Origin: Sipunculus nudus
Taxonomy: Eukaryota > Annelida > Sipuncula > Golfingiida > Sipunculidae
Assembly (NCBI GenBank): GCA_026874595.1
Contig: CM049310.1
Location: 32,241,558-32,305,557 of the forward strand
Length of the DNA stretch: 64,000 nucleotides
Reading direction: 5' to 3'
Shown here one piece after another: positions 36,570 through 48,330 of this stretch (within the stretch, counting starts at the first letter, position 1; each line of letters begins with the position of its first letter). The translations under genes were made by a program, and so were the position numbers. The notes under the pieces were generated by a model, which saw only the letters and a list, made by a program, of their open reading frames with translations, did no database searches and was not told the origin of the DNA.

Positions 36570-36690
36570 ACCATCTTCTGTGGTCCAAGGGTTGAGCACA
36601 GGACTCAAAGTCGGGAGATTGTGAGTTTAAATCGAAGGTGAGGAGCAGCGATGGATTTCATGGCCAGTCCCACACAGAGTGAGGGCTTTG
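36570..36690 (+). repeat. tRNA-like SINE fragment in intron 9
   Basis: GTGGTCCAAGGGTTGAGCAC, CAGGACTCAAAGTCGGGAGA and GTGAGTTTAAATC are spaced like a tRNA A box, anticodon arm and B box (here degraded). About 36641-36690 would be the SINE body. Not a functional tRNA because the B box lacks TTCGA. Confidence 0.35.
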
Positions 36691-37076
36691 CAGGCTTAAT
36701 TTGGAGACTGTGCCCAGTTGTGTATCACTCTGTAACAAGTGAGACTGTATGGGGTTCCACCATGTTTCACACATAGGACCTGCAGGTGCAGTACACAGAG
36801 CATGGTGATGCTAAGAAAATAATGTACTTCCACTCTGTCAAAGTCAGAAAATAGAAAGTGGAATGGAATTCTGAAGAGGTACATAGTAAAAAGTGAAGCC
36901 AACATTAAAAAAGAGGTGGTTACACCCACCTAAAAATTATAAGAAAAAAAAGGGGGAAAAGAGTTTGGCATACTAGAATGGAATTGACTGCCTGCATGGA
37001 ATACTACTAAATTATGGGTCTGCCATGTAAACCTGTAACAAACATAATTTATGGCTATCATTTTTATCTGACACAG

Positions 37077-37162
37077 GCATTGATGATCCCTCAACTGCAG
37101 TACCTGAAGAGACACTCCAGAACATGGCTTCAAATTTTGGTCTCCCAGAGGAGGAGGTACCG
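37077..37162 (+). CDS. Exon 10 of the KDZ/HMGXB3-like gene (short linker)
   Basis: The acceptor CTGACACAG ends at 37076. Two in-frame donors exist: GTACCG after 37156 and GTAATT after 37162. Both leave phase 0 and differ by two residues (Val-Pro). It encodes an acidic linker (GIDDPSTAVPEETLQNMASN...). No domain. Confidence 0.65.
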
Positions 37163-38071
37163 GTAATTAAATCTATAGATGTTTTTTGCATTATGCTTAC
37201 ATTATACTTGGTGCACACTGAACATTTCATTAAGAAAACTAAACTTGCACAGAATAACTCTTAACAATATCATTGCATAAAATATGTAAGAAGTCCTGTT
37301 AAATTGCATAAACCTTCTGCTAATGTCAAAATAAATTGAGAAAAATTAATAAAAATGACCATGTTATGAGAGATAAAGGTAAGAAATTTTCAGGTTGTTT
37401 CAGGAAAAAAGTTGAAAATATAGTTAATATTTAAATAAAGTTATTGGGTAATAGATTTTGCACTTTGTATGCACACATTTGGTTCATAAAATTTGGTGAT
37501 CAGCAATTTAGGCAAAAAATGCTAATTTGAAAAAAAAATCTGATTACATTCCTTTCAGAGAATTTCCTTTGCTTTAATTGATAAATTTGAAAGCTAATAT
37601 TTTTATATCAAATCACTTACACAAAGTAAAAAAAGTGCCCATCTTCATATAAAAGAAAATAGTTGAAATAGGGTTGCACTGCAAGCAGGCACCATCACAT
37701 TTCTGTCATGTGATCAATGTCTCTCAAAATTTGTTTTAATAAGTGCAGGAGATTATTGAGATATTTTGTAACATAGAAGGGTGTGGCATGAAGAAAAAAG
37801 CAGGATGGACATTCCACATGTTCTTCCTCCTACATCTGGGGGGGGGGGGGGGGACTGAATGAATTCATGATGAAAGATGAACAGACACACCTGGTTATGA
37901 TGTAACCGCACAACAGATTTTCAGAAAAGAGAAGATATAGGTAGACTTTATAATAAAATCATATATATATATATATATATTCAACTATAAGTTCACCGAT
38001 TTATATATTTAATAATATGTATTTATGTCGATCTATATGTATAATGTATGTATTATGCATGTATGTTGCAG

Positions 38072-38287
38072 TGGGATCCAGTTTTCCAACAAGAAATGGG
38101 TACATGGTGTTTCACATCAGAATATGGTTATCCTGTGGACCAAGACCCTATGTCAGACAATCTGGTGCGATATGTGCGAGACAGGTCACTATTGATTGAT
38201 GCATTCCTCCACCGAGATGAGGCAGGCTAACTGATCTCAGATGATCTCCCTGTGCCACCACCAGAGAATTCAGCTTGTCCCTGTGGT
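38072..38287 (+). CDS. Exon 11, interrupted by an in-frame TAA
   Basis: The acceptor ATGTTGCAG ends at 38071 and the donor GTAAGA starts at 38288. The exon is phase 0 at both ends. It reads WDPVFQQEMGTWCFTSEYGY, then on to DAFLHRDEAG, a TAA at 38228-38230, and continues open as LISDDLPVPPPENSACPCG into the donor. The open frame and Cys pair after the stop, running phase-perfect into exon 12, show the stop is internal to a real exon. A weak alternative donor (CTG|GTGCGA at 38165) would remove the stop and keep the frame. Confidence 0.72.
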
Positions 38288-39416
38288 GTAAGAATGTTTT
38301 AATCTTTTCATGTTAAGAAGCTCCATTTTGAAAATAATGCCTATAATGATAATACCCATCATTTTTTGTTGTCATTATTGCAAAACAAGTGAGCCATGGG
38401 TCATACTGCTCATCAATCTTTTATTAGCCATTTCAAGTTATGACTGAAGTTAAACAAAGTGAATGAGAATGAGTAACTGTACTTACTTTCAAAATTCCTG
38501 TTAAACGTGGTCATTAATTTTGTCATATCATGACAAGGTTTATACATTCACTTGACTGAAGAACTCCACATACTCCACAAAACAAAAAGTGCCATGAAAT
38601 TTATAGTTGGGAAGCAGAAAAAAGTTATTTATAAAACCTCAGTGACCTTACTGCATTAATTATTGTACATCTTGGCTTGGGTTGTGGCAGTACATGTTTA
38701 AGTAAGATGCATACAACACCAGTACACATAATTTGTGCCATGTGCAATATTTACTGTGGAATCCAGTTTTTGGTCAACTTAAAAGTTACTAGCCCCAATG
38801 ATAACACAAATGTACAAGTCTAATAGCCAGCCTTTCTGACTATGGACCATCTGTTTTAGCTATAGCTTGGTTAATTTATATTCAGCTAGGCTTATAAAAT
38901 TAGCACACCTGCATGGCTACTTATATTGCATGTAAGTAAGCTTCAAAACTTTTGACAAAACCAAAAGGCTATTTTATAGCAGGTTCACTGACCTTGGCAA
39001 TAACTTGGATGACAATAACTTCTTGTTCAACTGCAATGCTTGTTCCTGAATAATTTGATATATATGTAATTTAGATATATATAGAAAATAAATCTCTCAT
39101 TCTGTGTTATATGATATCTTATGCACAACCAAGTAAATACATGTTAATGTAGCATTAACTGTTAAATTTGAGACAAACATTTTAATTTTATTAGAATCAT
39201 AAATTCATTCTGGGTACAAAGATTCAAGTTATTAATTTTTAAACCTAAGATACCAATTCATGTGATGTTCCTTAACTCCAATGCACATTAGTGCAGCTGT
39301 GTATTCAAGGCTCCATGTTCACAAAATTTTAATACATTTTAATTAAATAAATTAAATACATTTAAATACATTTTTATTAAAATATTTATATATATTTATA
39401 TATCATACCTTTACAG

Positions 39417-41105
39417 TCCACCTGGATCCAGAGAGATGGAACATTCGTGCAGTTCACGGAAGGTACAACTACTTTATATACCAAATATGGACCCGTTAAA
39501 ATGAAAGTCGGCTGTCTACAGTGCATTGCTGGTCAATGCATTTATAAATGGAAAGGCAATGACCAGCATATATTCAGGATAAGTAAGAATACATGTGCAG
39601 GGTCAGAAATAGGGTGGGATTTTGTTGAAATGGTCAAAAGAACAAAATGTACATTTAGTGCATATTGTGACATTTTGACCAGTACGTATAGAAGAAATTA
39701 CATCCAGTCCAAACCTTTCATGAATGTTAAGACTTTTATTAAATGGTTTTTTTCTTGGGCCTCATATCAAGGGTTTGAGTTCCGAATGCCTTGCCAATGG
39801 TGTGGTTGGACACCAAAAACTCTTGCTGGTGACGGCACAAAAATTGGCATTAAAATAAAAAATATAGACATTCTACCTGTAGAACAACCTACATCTGCAG
39901 ATGTTCACAGAACTGGACACACTCGCCTGACACGTTGTTTCCTTAATGAAAAAACTTCAGCAAGTCCCTTATCTCCTCAGGAATTTAAAACTGCTAGATC
40001 TCACCTTTTATATATTGCACATGGCCTGCTTGGCAAACTGAAGACCTCTGACCACCTGACAGCCACCATGGAACAGGCAAACAATGAAATACTTAAACAA
40101 GCTTTTCCGGAATCATGTCTCCCATTATTAAATGCTTTTCTGTCACAAACATTATCTCATGATCAGTTGCTGGCCACAGCTGAAGTATTTGCATTACTAT
40201 CATTTGAAGCCAGTCTATTATCTTTTCTTCCTTTTGTTGCTAAAGACAAACTTACCCATTTTTTGGATTGTCAGGAGGGAGATCAATTAGAAGAAGTAAG
40301 TGTGCATGAGCTGGTTCAACAAACAGACCATTACAACCCAACCATAGGAAAGTTTATTTACTCTTTCTACATAAGGGATCAACAGATGGAGCACAAAGCA
40401 TTCCAATTTTTGAAGCATATTTGTGAGCGCATCAGTGATATCCATGAGCATGACATAGAGCCTGAGCCTGTTTGTCCTGTGCCAGGTAGTTATAATCCAC
40501 CTGCATTTGGCAGATTCTATTATTTTCAGAAGGATGGAAAGCAAATCAGACATAGACGCATGTTTGATGCTGACAAATCATCTTCTTCTGTTCCTAGTAC
40601 GTGCCGGAAAATGTACCCTGTTGTCACACATAAGGGCACTTCTTTCTTATTTTTATGGTTGTGTCCAACCCATGGGCACTGCTATGGAGGCCATATTGTC
40701 AATGGGAGTGAGGGGAGGAAGGATCCAAGCTGGTCTCTCTATACTCATTTAACTACAGCTCCTGATGTTGTTTATTATGACTTTGGTTGTCAGCTGGAAG
40801 AGTATAACCTCTCCCGGGAAAGTGGGTTCTGGAACCACACTAGAACCTTCCATGATGTTTTCCATGGATACTCCCACAAATGTTCTCCCACATATTCCAC
40901 AAGAGGTTTAACTGGCTTTGAAGGGCAAAACAGCTCAATATGTGAGCAATTTAATTCTTATTTACAATGTATCAAATATGCTGCCAGAAATATGTCTCAG
41001 ACACATTTCATGTTTTTCATGCAATATTTTATCCACCAGTGGAACTTAACCAAACAAGCAACATATCAAAGGAACTTGAAAAATGCCTTAAAAAGTCTTA
41101 CGTAA
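39417..41105 (+). CDS. Exon 12: DDE transposase-like core
   Basis: The acceptor CCTTTACAG ends at 39416. There are 562 open codons then TAA. The start of the exon completes a cysteine cluster (GCLQC, GQC and a later C) begun by CPCG in exon 11. Then come C-x-x-C pairs (MPCQWCGW), LAGDGTKIGI (candidate first catalytic Asp), a long helical insert, CPTHGHCYGG, VVYYDFGCQLEEY (second Asp), FHGYSHKC, and SSICEQFNSYLQ (candidate Glu). The D-D-E order, the DFGCQ box and the His/Cys residues between them resemble KDZ-type transposases. Activity cannot be judged from sequence. This is the longest open frame in the window. Confidence 0.82.
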   Translation, partial: STWIQRDGTFVQFTEGTTTLYTKYGPVKMKVGCLQCIAGQCIYKWKGNDQHIFRISKNTCAGSEIGWDFVEMVKRTKCTFSAYCDILTSTYRRNYIQSKPFMNVKTFIKWFFSWASYQGFEFRMPCQWCGWTPKTLAGDGTKIGIKIKNIDILPVEQPTSADVHRTGHTRLTRCFLNEKTSASPLSPQEFKTARSHLLYIAHGLLGKLKTSDHLTATMEQANNEILKQAFPESCLPLLNAFLSQTLSHDQLLATAEVFALLSFEASLLSFLPFVAKDKLTHFLDCQEGDQLEEVSVHELVQQTDHYNPTIGKFIYSFYIRDQQMEHKAFQFLKHICERISDIHEHDIEPEPVCPVPGSYNPPAFGRFYYFQKDGKQIRHRRMFDADKSSSSVPSTCRKMYPVVTHKGTSFLFLWLCPTHGHCYGGHIVNGSEGRKDPSWSLYTHLTTAPDVVYYDFGCQLEEYNLSRESGFWNHTRTFHDVFHGYSHKCSPTYSTRGLTGFEGQNSSICEQFNSYLQCIKYAARNMSQTHFMFFMQYFIHQWNLTKQATYQRNLKNALKSLT

Positions 41106-43225
41106 ACATACTGAGAGATTAGCCTAAATTTCAATAGCTTACTATGGTGCCATCAGTTCACTGTTACAAAAAGGCATGATACAAATTAAGTATAACACGT
41201 GATCACACTACACCCATCTATGGTGTATCAGTTGTCTATGATAATCAGTATTTCTATAACAGTATCCACAGAAGAGTAAATAGTGCTTATCTTGAATTAT
41301 ATATCCATTACCTCAATTCATATCACTTCTGTGTCCAAGTCCATGGCTCAAGTCACTCTTGCAGTCTATGGTGAGACAGTCTTTACATATGAGGGATGCA
41401 CTTTATTGCAGCCATCTGTAACAATGAAATTGCAAACTGAAGTGCACATAAATAAATGTACAGGTACAGAGACTTGCAAATAAATCTACTGCGGAACTTC
41501 CCACTAATGAGGGCCCTCTGGAAAGTCAAGTTTCCTGTGGTACATGAAGGGCCTGCTCCAGCACTCATTAGTCATTTTAAGTAGTATTTGTCCTATTTAT
41601 GAAACTCAACTACATTCTGTGAAATGACCTCTATATCAATGGTATTTTAAAAAAATTAGGAAGGGGCTTGTTGGATAATCTAAAAACCCATGATTCTAAT
41701 CACTGTTAGTCCCTAGCGAGGGTAATTGAAGCTACTTAAAATAGCTTATAAGCTAAAGCATCTTAAATCCTCTTTAAAATTAGAATATTAACATTTAAAT
41801 TACATCTGCCAAAACAATTTATCTGTACATGGTATTCCTGCTGCAACCACATTAAATGCCAACATACCTGAGACTAAGTTACATGAGAATATTTGCTGTC
41901 TGTTTATCAGATAAACTGTCAGTGGTGGGCCCATTTAGTCCTATGATGTGAGCTCAGCGATCATTGGTGTAGATTCCTGGTCACTGTCAATCTATAGGAA
42001 ATGGATAATAGCTTTTTCATCTACCGCCGGGGTATATGTATGCCTAAATATGCAGTAAAAATTACATATTTATTTCACTGACTTAATACAACAATTAAAT
42101 AACCCCTAGTTATGTGGACTCTTTTACTTTTCATCTTAATTAATTGATCTTAATTTCTTCTGAAGCTTTATCTTAATATGTAAATCTGTTAATTGTAAGC
42201 AATGCTTTTACTTACATCTAGTGGTTCATTGCATTTACCTATCAAGCTCCAGTGATGATGGCTCTGTTCTCAGTAATTAATCTGGATCATTTTATTTGAA
42301 AGGCATCATGTTTTCCAAAAAATTATCATGGTACCAAATACCAGTACTTAACTGATAGATAGCACAACATAAATTATGCAATAGACATTTTATAAACACA
42401 TGCACCGTCTTGTTCATACTCCGGAGGTAATGGGTGCATAGTCAGCCTGACCTATATCTCCTGGCATAGATTAGTCCTGCTTCTCCTAAGATTCAGGTTT
42501 GGGATTTTAATAAAGCTCATGCATGCACTACTTCTAAGTGTTGCTGTCACTGTCACTGTTAGCCAGCTGAGGTATTACTTCTAATTATAAATATCCATGG
42601 TCAATTATGCAAAAATCCAAATCACAGGAATCACAGGTTATATGCACATAATCCTATGACCAGCCTACTGTTGTGGATCACAGCAACTGCCTTGGAACCA
42701 AACAGGCTGTTTGTACCACAACCAAGCTAGACTAACATCTCTTGGGACCCAGTCAAAACCACTAGCTAAATTATATAAAAGAAAAGGGGGTTTCTACTTT
42801 ACCTTAAGCAACCTTTGATTCCATAAGTAGAACTGTGCCTGAATTAGTTTATATATTGGCTTATTAACCAACCCTAGCATTTGTTTACATCAATGATAAA
42901 CTCATTTTTTTTGTTTCACCATGTGCTACATCACCTGTTCCTTCCATACTCTATGATCTTTGTAGTATGGGTGATTCTCAGTTTCAGAAAACTTGTCTTT
43001 TATTGTCCTCATTTGTAAGCACCACGTGTTACCTTGTTGACCACCGGGTTAGATTGGTGGTCTTTGTGGTGGAAGGGGGTCTTCAGTCATTAATCTTAAC
43101 ATTAGACAATGAGTGGCGAATTAACACAAAAGAATACCTGTGAAATCACAAGCATAAGTAAAAATCCATTTTTATTGTAATGTCAGGTGGTGTGTCTAGT
43201 ACTGGAACTGTATTAAAGTTTTTTT
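41106..43225. other. No gene seen
   Basis: AT-rich DNA downstream of the KDZ/HMGXB3-like gene; no coding signal. AATAAA motifs are too frequent to name its poly(A) site. Confidence 0.45.
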
Positions 43226-44077
43226 AGCTCAGCTGACTACAAGTCAACTGAGCTATAGAGATGGTCCTTTCTCCGTCAGCTGTCCATCAGGCAGTTCGTC
43301 GATCTGTACATCTGTTAAACTGGCACTTTTTGAAACTGTTGGACCCAGTTACCTGTACCTGAAATACAGAATACCCAGGGAGGTTACTAAAAAATCTCCT
43401 TGGAATCCTGAAATTAGGTCACTGTGAACTATATTTTTCAAGCTATAAGGCTTGGAATTAGACCATCCATAGTAAATCAAAATATGATACAAAACCTCAA
43501 GTATCTTGATAATTAATGCATGGATTGCCCTGAATTTAGCCTTGAATATTTTTAAAGCATTTTTTGTTTATTTTGAGAATGCCAAATTATATTGATACCA
43601 TAAAATTCTGAACTATGGTTTCATCGAATTTCCTGGAACCTTGTGTGTTATTAGGGCCACACTTGAATAAGCAGAATCTTGCCCTATAGTAATCACCCTG
43701 TCCATCTGTCCGACTTACTGTATGTCTGTCAAATTTGTTTCCAGATGATATCCCAGTGATTTCATAATTGATTTATATATGACTCACCACCAAAGCAAGA
43801 ACCTATTAATTTGGCCCCGGGGGTCATGAGGTCAAGGTCACAGGTCCCAATTATTTAAAAATATTGTGGATTCATTTGAAGTCAAACTTTTCATCACAAA
43901 CCTAGCATCCACCTTGCACAAGGCCCATTCATTCACAAATTAGTTTATTGATGTTAAATCCTGTATTGGAAAACAGTTAAAAGGCAAATTTGATCATAGG
44001 TTCAAAATGTTGAAAAATCTCATAAGAATTATCTTTTAAACCAATTCAGTTGAGCATTGAGACCCATGGATCCCTAG
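43226..44077 (+). mobile_element. HINE-like element, internally deleted, both ends present
   Basis: 5' AGCTCAGCTGACTACAAG with GTCAACTGAGCTATAG. The middle joins to GCCCTATAGTAATCACCCTG at about 43680. The 3' end is CAGTTGAGCATTGAGACCCA, TGGATCCCTAG|TT (CTAG at 44074-44077). About 850 bases against about 1,290 for the 18 kb copy; the GGTGGCGCCACC box is missing. Confidence 0.6.
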
Positions 44078-47000
44078 TTCCTTTTCTGACCCTGCATTAT
44101 GTATAATTACTATTAATGATTTCAACTAGACATTATATATTTATTAAATTATTTTACAATAGACATACATGTATTTATTTCACTGTACTACTAGTATTTC
44201 TAGAATTCATAACATCCGGGGACAGGACATTTGGGAGATACAGATCTGTATGATACCAGAACTATCCTCGAGATGTATGTGGCAGGGGGATGTACCATGT
44301 TACAGCTTGGTTAGAAAAAAAACCACATTATGTAGGTTAATCTATAAACCCAAGGCAGCTGGATTGAGAAGGATGTTTGTTAATAGCACATATAGTGAGC
44401 TCATATCATGATTTATTCTTACTTCCACTGTATGTTGTATGATCTTCATTTGTTGTAAAATAAAGATTTACATATAGCAAGAAGACATATTAGTAGATTA
44501 TTGCTCAGATGTAAACATATTAATTGGCATTGAAGGAAGTTATGATTGTGATCATTAAGTAATAACTACTTGCTTTATTCATTCCATTGTATGATCTGGT
44601 ATGATCTTGTCTCTCCTATTATTGATTCAAGCTTTGTAATGTAAACCTACCTATGCTGTTATAATATTATTATATGAACAGACAAATGATCATGTGATAT
44701 TTGCTCATAACTTTTATTATAGTATAAGTATTTAACTACTATGTTTGTCAACATGATATGTATTATATGTTTGTATGCAATATGAAAGATAACCATTTGT
44801 AACCAGTAACCACTATGGCAGTATCACCACTGATTGTTTACCAACAAATTCATAGTTTAGTACAGGAAAGGCTTAGTTGAAATGTTTCACCACAGTACAG
44901 ATTGTAAATGGGTATCTCATTTCTAATTATCCCTTCCCTGCTTATTAACAGGTCAGGTGATGTGGTGTACAAGTGGGCCATTGTTTTGTAACCTATGCAG
45001 AACAGGCTTCAGTTCAAGCGGGCAGAAATTCAACACACATGTAGGGGGATTTACCAATATGCCGAGTCAGAACAAATTTTTTTTCCTATGTACACATTTA
45101 GTGTTATTTTAAAATAAATCAACATATCTGATGATTTTTAAAGTGACGGGCTACCTGTAGGTCCTGTTATTGTTGTTAAATATAACACAAATAATTGTTC
45201 CTCAAAAATCCTTATACAAGTCACTCTGGTACTGGTGCAAGACTGTCCCTTGTCAGGAGGCTGAAATGGGGCAACTTAACAGTGGTTATACACAACAAAT
45301 TATAATCTATGACAGTGCTCGACAGTGTTGCATTCAACACCCAGTCTGTGCACAATCCAATTGCTATCCAAGACCAGAGTCCTTGAGGTCATGTGAAATG
45401 AGGATAGTCTTTGCGAGTTATGTAAGACAGGCTTGTGAACCAACACTGATAATTTGCTGAGAAAACAAAGATAAGTATTATGCTGTAGAGAAAAGGACTG
45501 TGGTAATGTAATCTGAATTAGTTGATGATTGAGTGAAGTCACAGGAGGAGCTGCGGAGGTACCAACTGTAAAATGAGAATACAGCTGCTTAATAAAATTA
45601 TAAGGTGTCATGTGTAATGAATTTAAAATAAGGTGATGTCAGTAGAACTGCAGGTGTAAAGTAGAAAATGACAACATGGTGACAACATAAGAGGTTGAGG
45701 TACAGATTGTTTTATGAAATGTGGTGATGTCTTGAGTACTCCAGGGAAAATGTGAAATGAAAGATTGGTGATGTCATGTTTAAATTAGTTCAAATTGCTA
45801 AATGAATACAAGGAAGACTTTAACTGGATTCACATCACAGTTTGCAAATCATTTCTGTTCATCATTTGCCTGTTTGATAACCTTTGGCTTCTAATAAAGA
45901 TTCCCATAAGGAGGCCATCATGAAAAAAATATAAATTAAAGGGAACTATTATAATATAGAAACTCCATGGATCAAGACTGTTTTGACCAATTTAATGGCA
46001 GGTTTCCTATAGTGCTCACCTGGCGATTACACTCTGTAATCATAGCTTTGTTTTTATTACTAAATTGTAACTGCAATGACAAATAGTTTATATTTTGTAA
46101 TGTAAGATGGTGATGTCATGAGAACTTGAGGCAAAAATGTTAAATGCCTATGTTGAAAGACCATGAGTAAAGGAAATATAATGTCAAAGTTATGCTAATG
46201 TTGTGATGTGGAACGACAATGTAAACATTCACTGATGTTATGATCTTATTAGTGGTGGAAACTGTAGTGAACTGTAAAATGTTAATATGGTGATGTCACA
46301 CATACTGATGGCATGAACCGTGGAATGGAAATAGGTGATTTCATGAGTACACTCTTTACACACAAACTGTGAAATATTAATGTGAAGTATTGTAATGACT
46401 AGTATGCTTCAGGAAATTAAAAAAAAAAAACAAATTTAAGTGATGAGTCAGTAGTTATGCAACTGGCCATAAACATTACACTGATTAAAAAAGGGTGCTT
46501 TCTAAAGACATCTATTATGTGGAGTCAATTAATCATGTATTATATTGATGCATTTCAAAATAGCATATACAGCTGAGCCACTAGTGGGCCTAGGTTAACT
46601 AATTAAGGTAGCTGAATTGCAAGTTGGTCATCTACATACTGAATAAAATTTGAACCGAAAAAGTAATAAATTTATGTTGCACATATTTTCTGATGTCAAA
46701 AACATATGTATAGGAACATGCTTTGTGTTTACAATAAAGTGAATTTTTCTTCTATAAACTATCAGTCACTGTTATCTGTTGCTTCAATATGTTCTGTCCA
46801 TACATATTTCCACATTTCTTATTAGTTTCCAGAATGTCTGCAATTTTTTTTACTGAATATCATTCTATTAGGGTATGAAAAACCTTTTCTATGGTGACAT
46901 TTACACAATGAATCGCCTTTAGATTTGCTCCAATGGTCCTGATGTCTGATTTTACATTTTGTCCACAAGTCATGACAATCAATATCCTCAATTTATGCCA

Positions 47001-47090
47001 GTTCACAAGTCATTCTCTCTGTCTTTACAACAAACTTTGGTATTATTTCTAGCCATACCATATATAAAACAAGGCCTTCAGCCCTAATCC
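44078..47090. other. No gene; contains two repeat stretches
   Basis: Bases 45030-45290 match the repeat at 31440-31760. Bases 45620-46390 hold five or more diverged units with GGTGATGTCATGAGTACT-like phrases. The rest is AT-rich with no coding signal. Confidence 0.45.
45620..46390 (+). repeat. Degenerate minisatellite with TGATGTCA in most units
   Basis: Phrases AAGGTGATGTCAGTAGAAC (about 45632), GTGGTGATGTCTTGAGTACT (about 45722), TTGGTGATGTCATG (about 45764), ATGGTGATGTCATGAGAACT (about 46107), ATGGTGATGTCACA (about 46289) and AGGTGATTTCATGAGTACA (about 46334), each followed by a TGTGAAATG-like phrase. Spacing is irregular. Confidence 0.5.
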
Positions 47091-48330
47091 AACCTGTGGA
47101 ATGGGATAAACACCAGGTATAATGCTTCAAAGCTAATGTGCTTGAACTGTTTGACCATTACCACTTCATTACTTTTCAAGTACATATGTGACATGTACAT
47201 GTATAATGCATGTACTTAATATTTTGAAAAAAAGTACAATCACTAATTACACACACGTCACTTCTTAAATATCTGCCATGGATGCACACTAGACAAAATG
47301 ATTTTAGGTGGCACCACCAGTCTTGTGTATGAGAAAGCCACTGAAAACGTATGGACAAGCAAAATTTCAGGCAGATACTTCAAACCACTCTTGAACTATA
47401 TGCACAGATGCATAAAACCCCGAAAGCACTTGTAGGTGCCACCACAAGTCTTGTATACAACAAAACTATTCAGGATGTATGGACAAATAAGATATGCACA
47501 ATTTCAAGCTGACATGTCATATTACTCCGGAGAAATAAGCAGGGATATACACTGTGCAAAAATTATTGTAGGTGATGCCACCAGTCTTGTGTGGATGAAG
47601 CTATGCGAGATCTAAAGATTTGCACAATTTCAGGCTGATATATCAAATCCATCCTGAGAAATAAGCAGGGTCATAAACTTTGCAAAAATCATTGTAGGTG
47701 GCAATACAATGTGTATGAGAAAACCATCATAGATGCATGGGCAGGCCAAAATTTCAGTGTGATGCATCAAACTTCCTAGTCAGGGTACTAGGATGGCCAA
47801 ACTCAACTGAAGAAGACAGTTGCCCCCAAATGATCTGAAACTAATGTTCAGGTCTAGCTACTCCACTGACTGAACTCTTCACCTGTTGTCTTATCTGATA
47901 CAGTTGGCATTTGGCCAAAATTATAAATAGATACAGACTCAAACTTGGCCTGTTGCCAAATCTTAAATTACTTGGCAGTCCACCAAGCTATTTATAGATA
48001 CCTACAAACTCTTGGTCTGTTACCAAATCTGTTTACACATACTAATGATGATAACTCCTGACATTTCTGAGATTGTAATTTTAAAATGCTTATTTGGCCA
48101 AATGACTAAGTCCTGTAACTCAGCCAAAAATCAGAGAATTTAAACCACTTGAACAAACTTGTGTAAGATTGTTTTGGGGATTAATTCTTTTGAATATTGA
48201 ACAATTTGGCTGGACAGTTTCAGAGAATCAGATTTTTAAAGGTTATGTAGGATGTTCTCTAAAATATTTATGTCAATGCAGATAACAGAAAATTAAGCTA
48301 AGTTTGATAAGATTGGCAAGATGGCAATGA
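47090..48330 (+). repeat. Diverged GGCACC-family repeat
   Basis: Paralogue of 27730-29130 in the same order. GGTGGCACCACCAGTCTTGT near 47309 and repeated TTATTGTAGGTGATGCCACC units. No termini recognised. Confidence 0.5.

Larger units (their letters stand above)
23763..41105 (+). pseudogene. 12-exon KDZ-transposase-related / HMGXB3-like gene with one in-frame stop
   Basis: I joined twelve exons by GT-AG sites with matching phases: 23763-23838, 26134-26520, 27166-27349, 29907-30086, 30826-31078, 31928-32104, 32409-32591, 35284-35519, 35956-36161, 37077-37156 (or 37162), 38072-38287, 39417-41105. The sum is 3,867 nt, 1,288 codons plus stop. Seen: a SWIM-like CxC...CxH motif (about residues 439-470); cysteine pairs around residues 700-786; then a DDE-like series, D865 in LAGDGTK, D1181 in YYDFGCQ, E1236 in SICEQFN. 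Known: KDZ transposases and the vertebrate gene HMGXB3 combine cysteine clusters with such a core. Inference: this is a KDZ-derived or domesticated gene. I see no HMG box and no terminal repeats, which argues against an intact transposon. A TAA at codon 707 (38228-38230) breaks the frame, so it is a recent nonsense allele, an assembly error, or is spliced around. Gene structure is firm; family assignment is moderate. Confidence 0.7.

Noticed and set aside
36579-36640. Possible functional tRNA gene
   Set aside because: The B box reads GAGTTTAAATC, without the TTCGA core, and no clean cloverleaf could be drawn.
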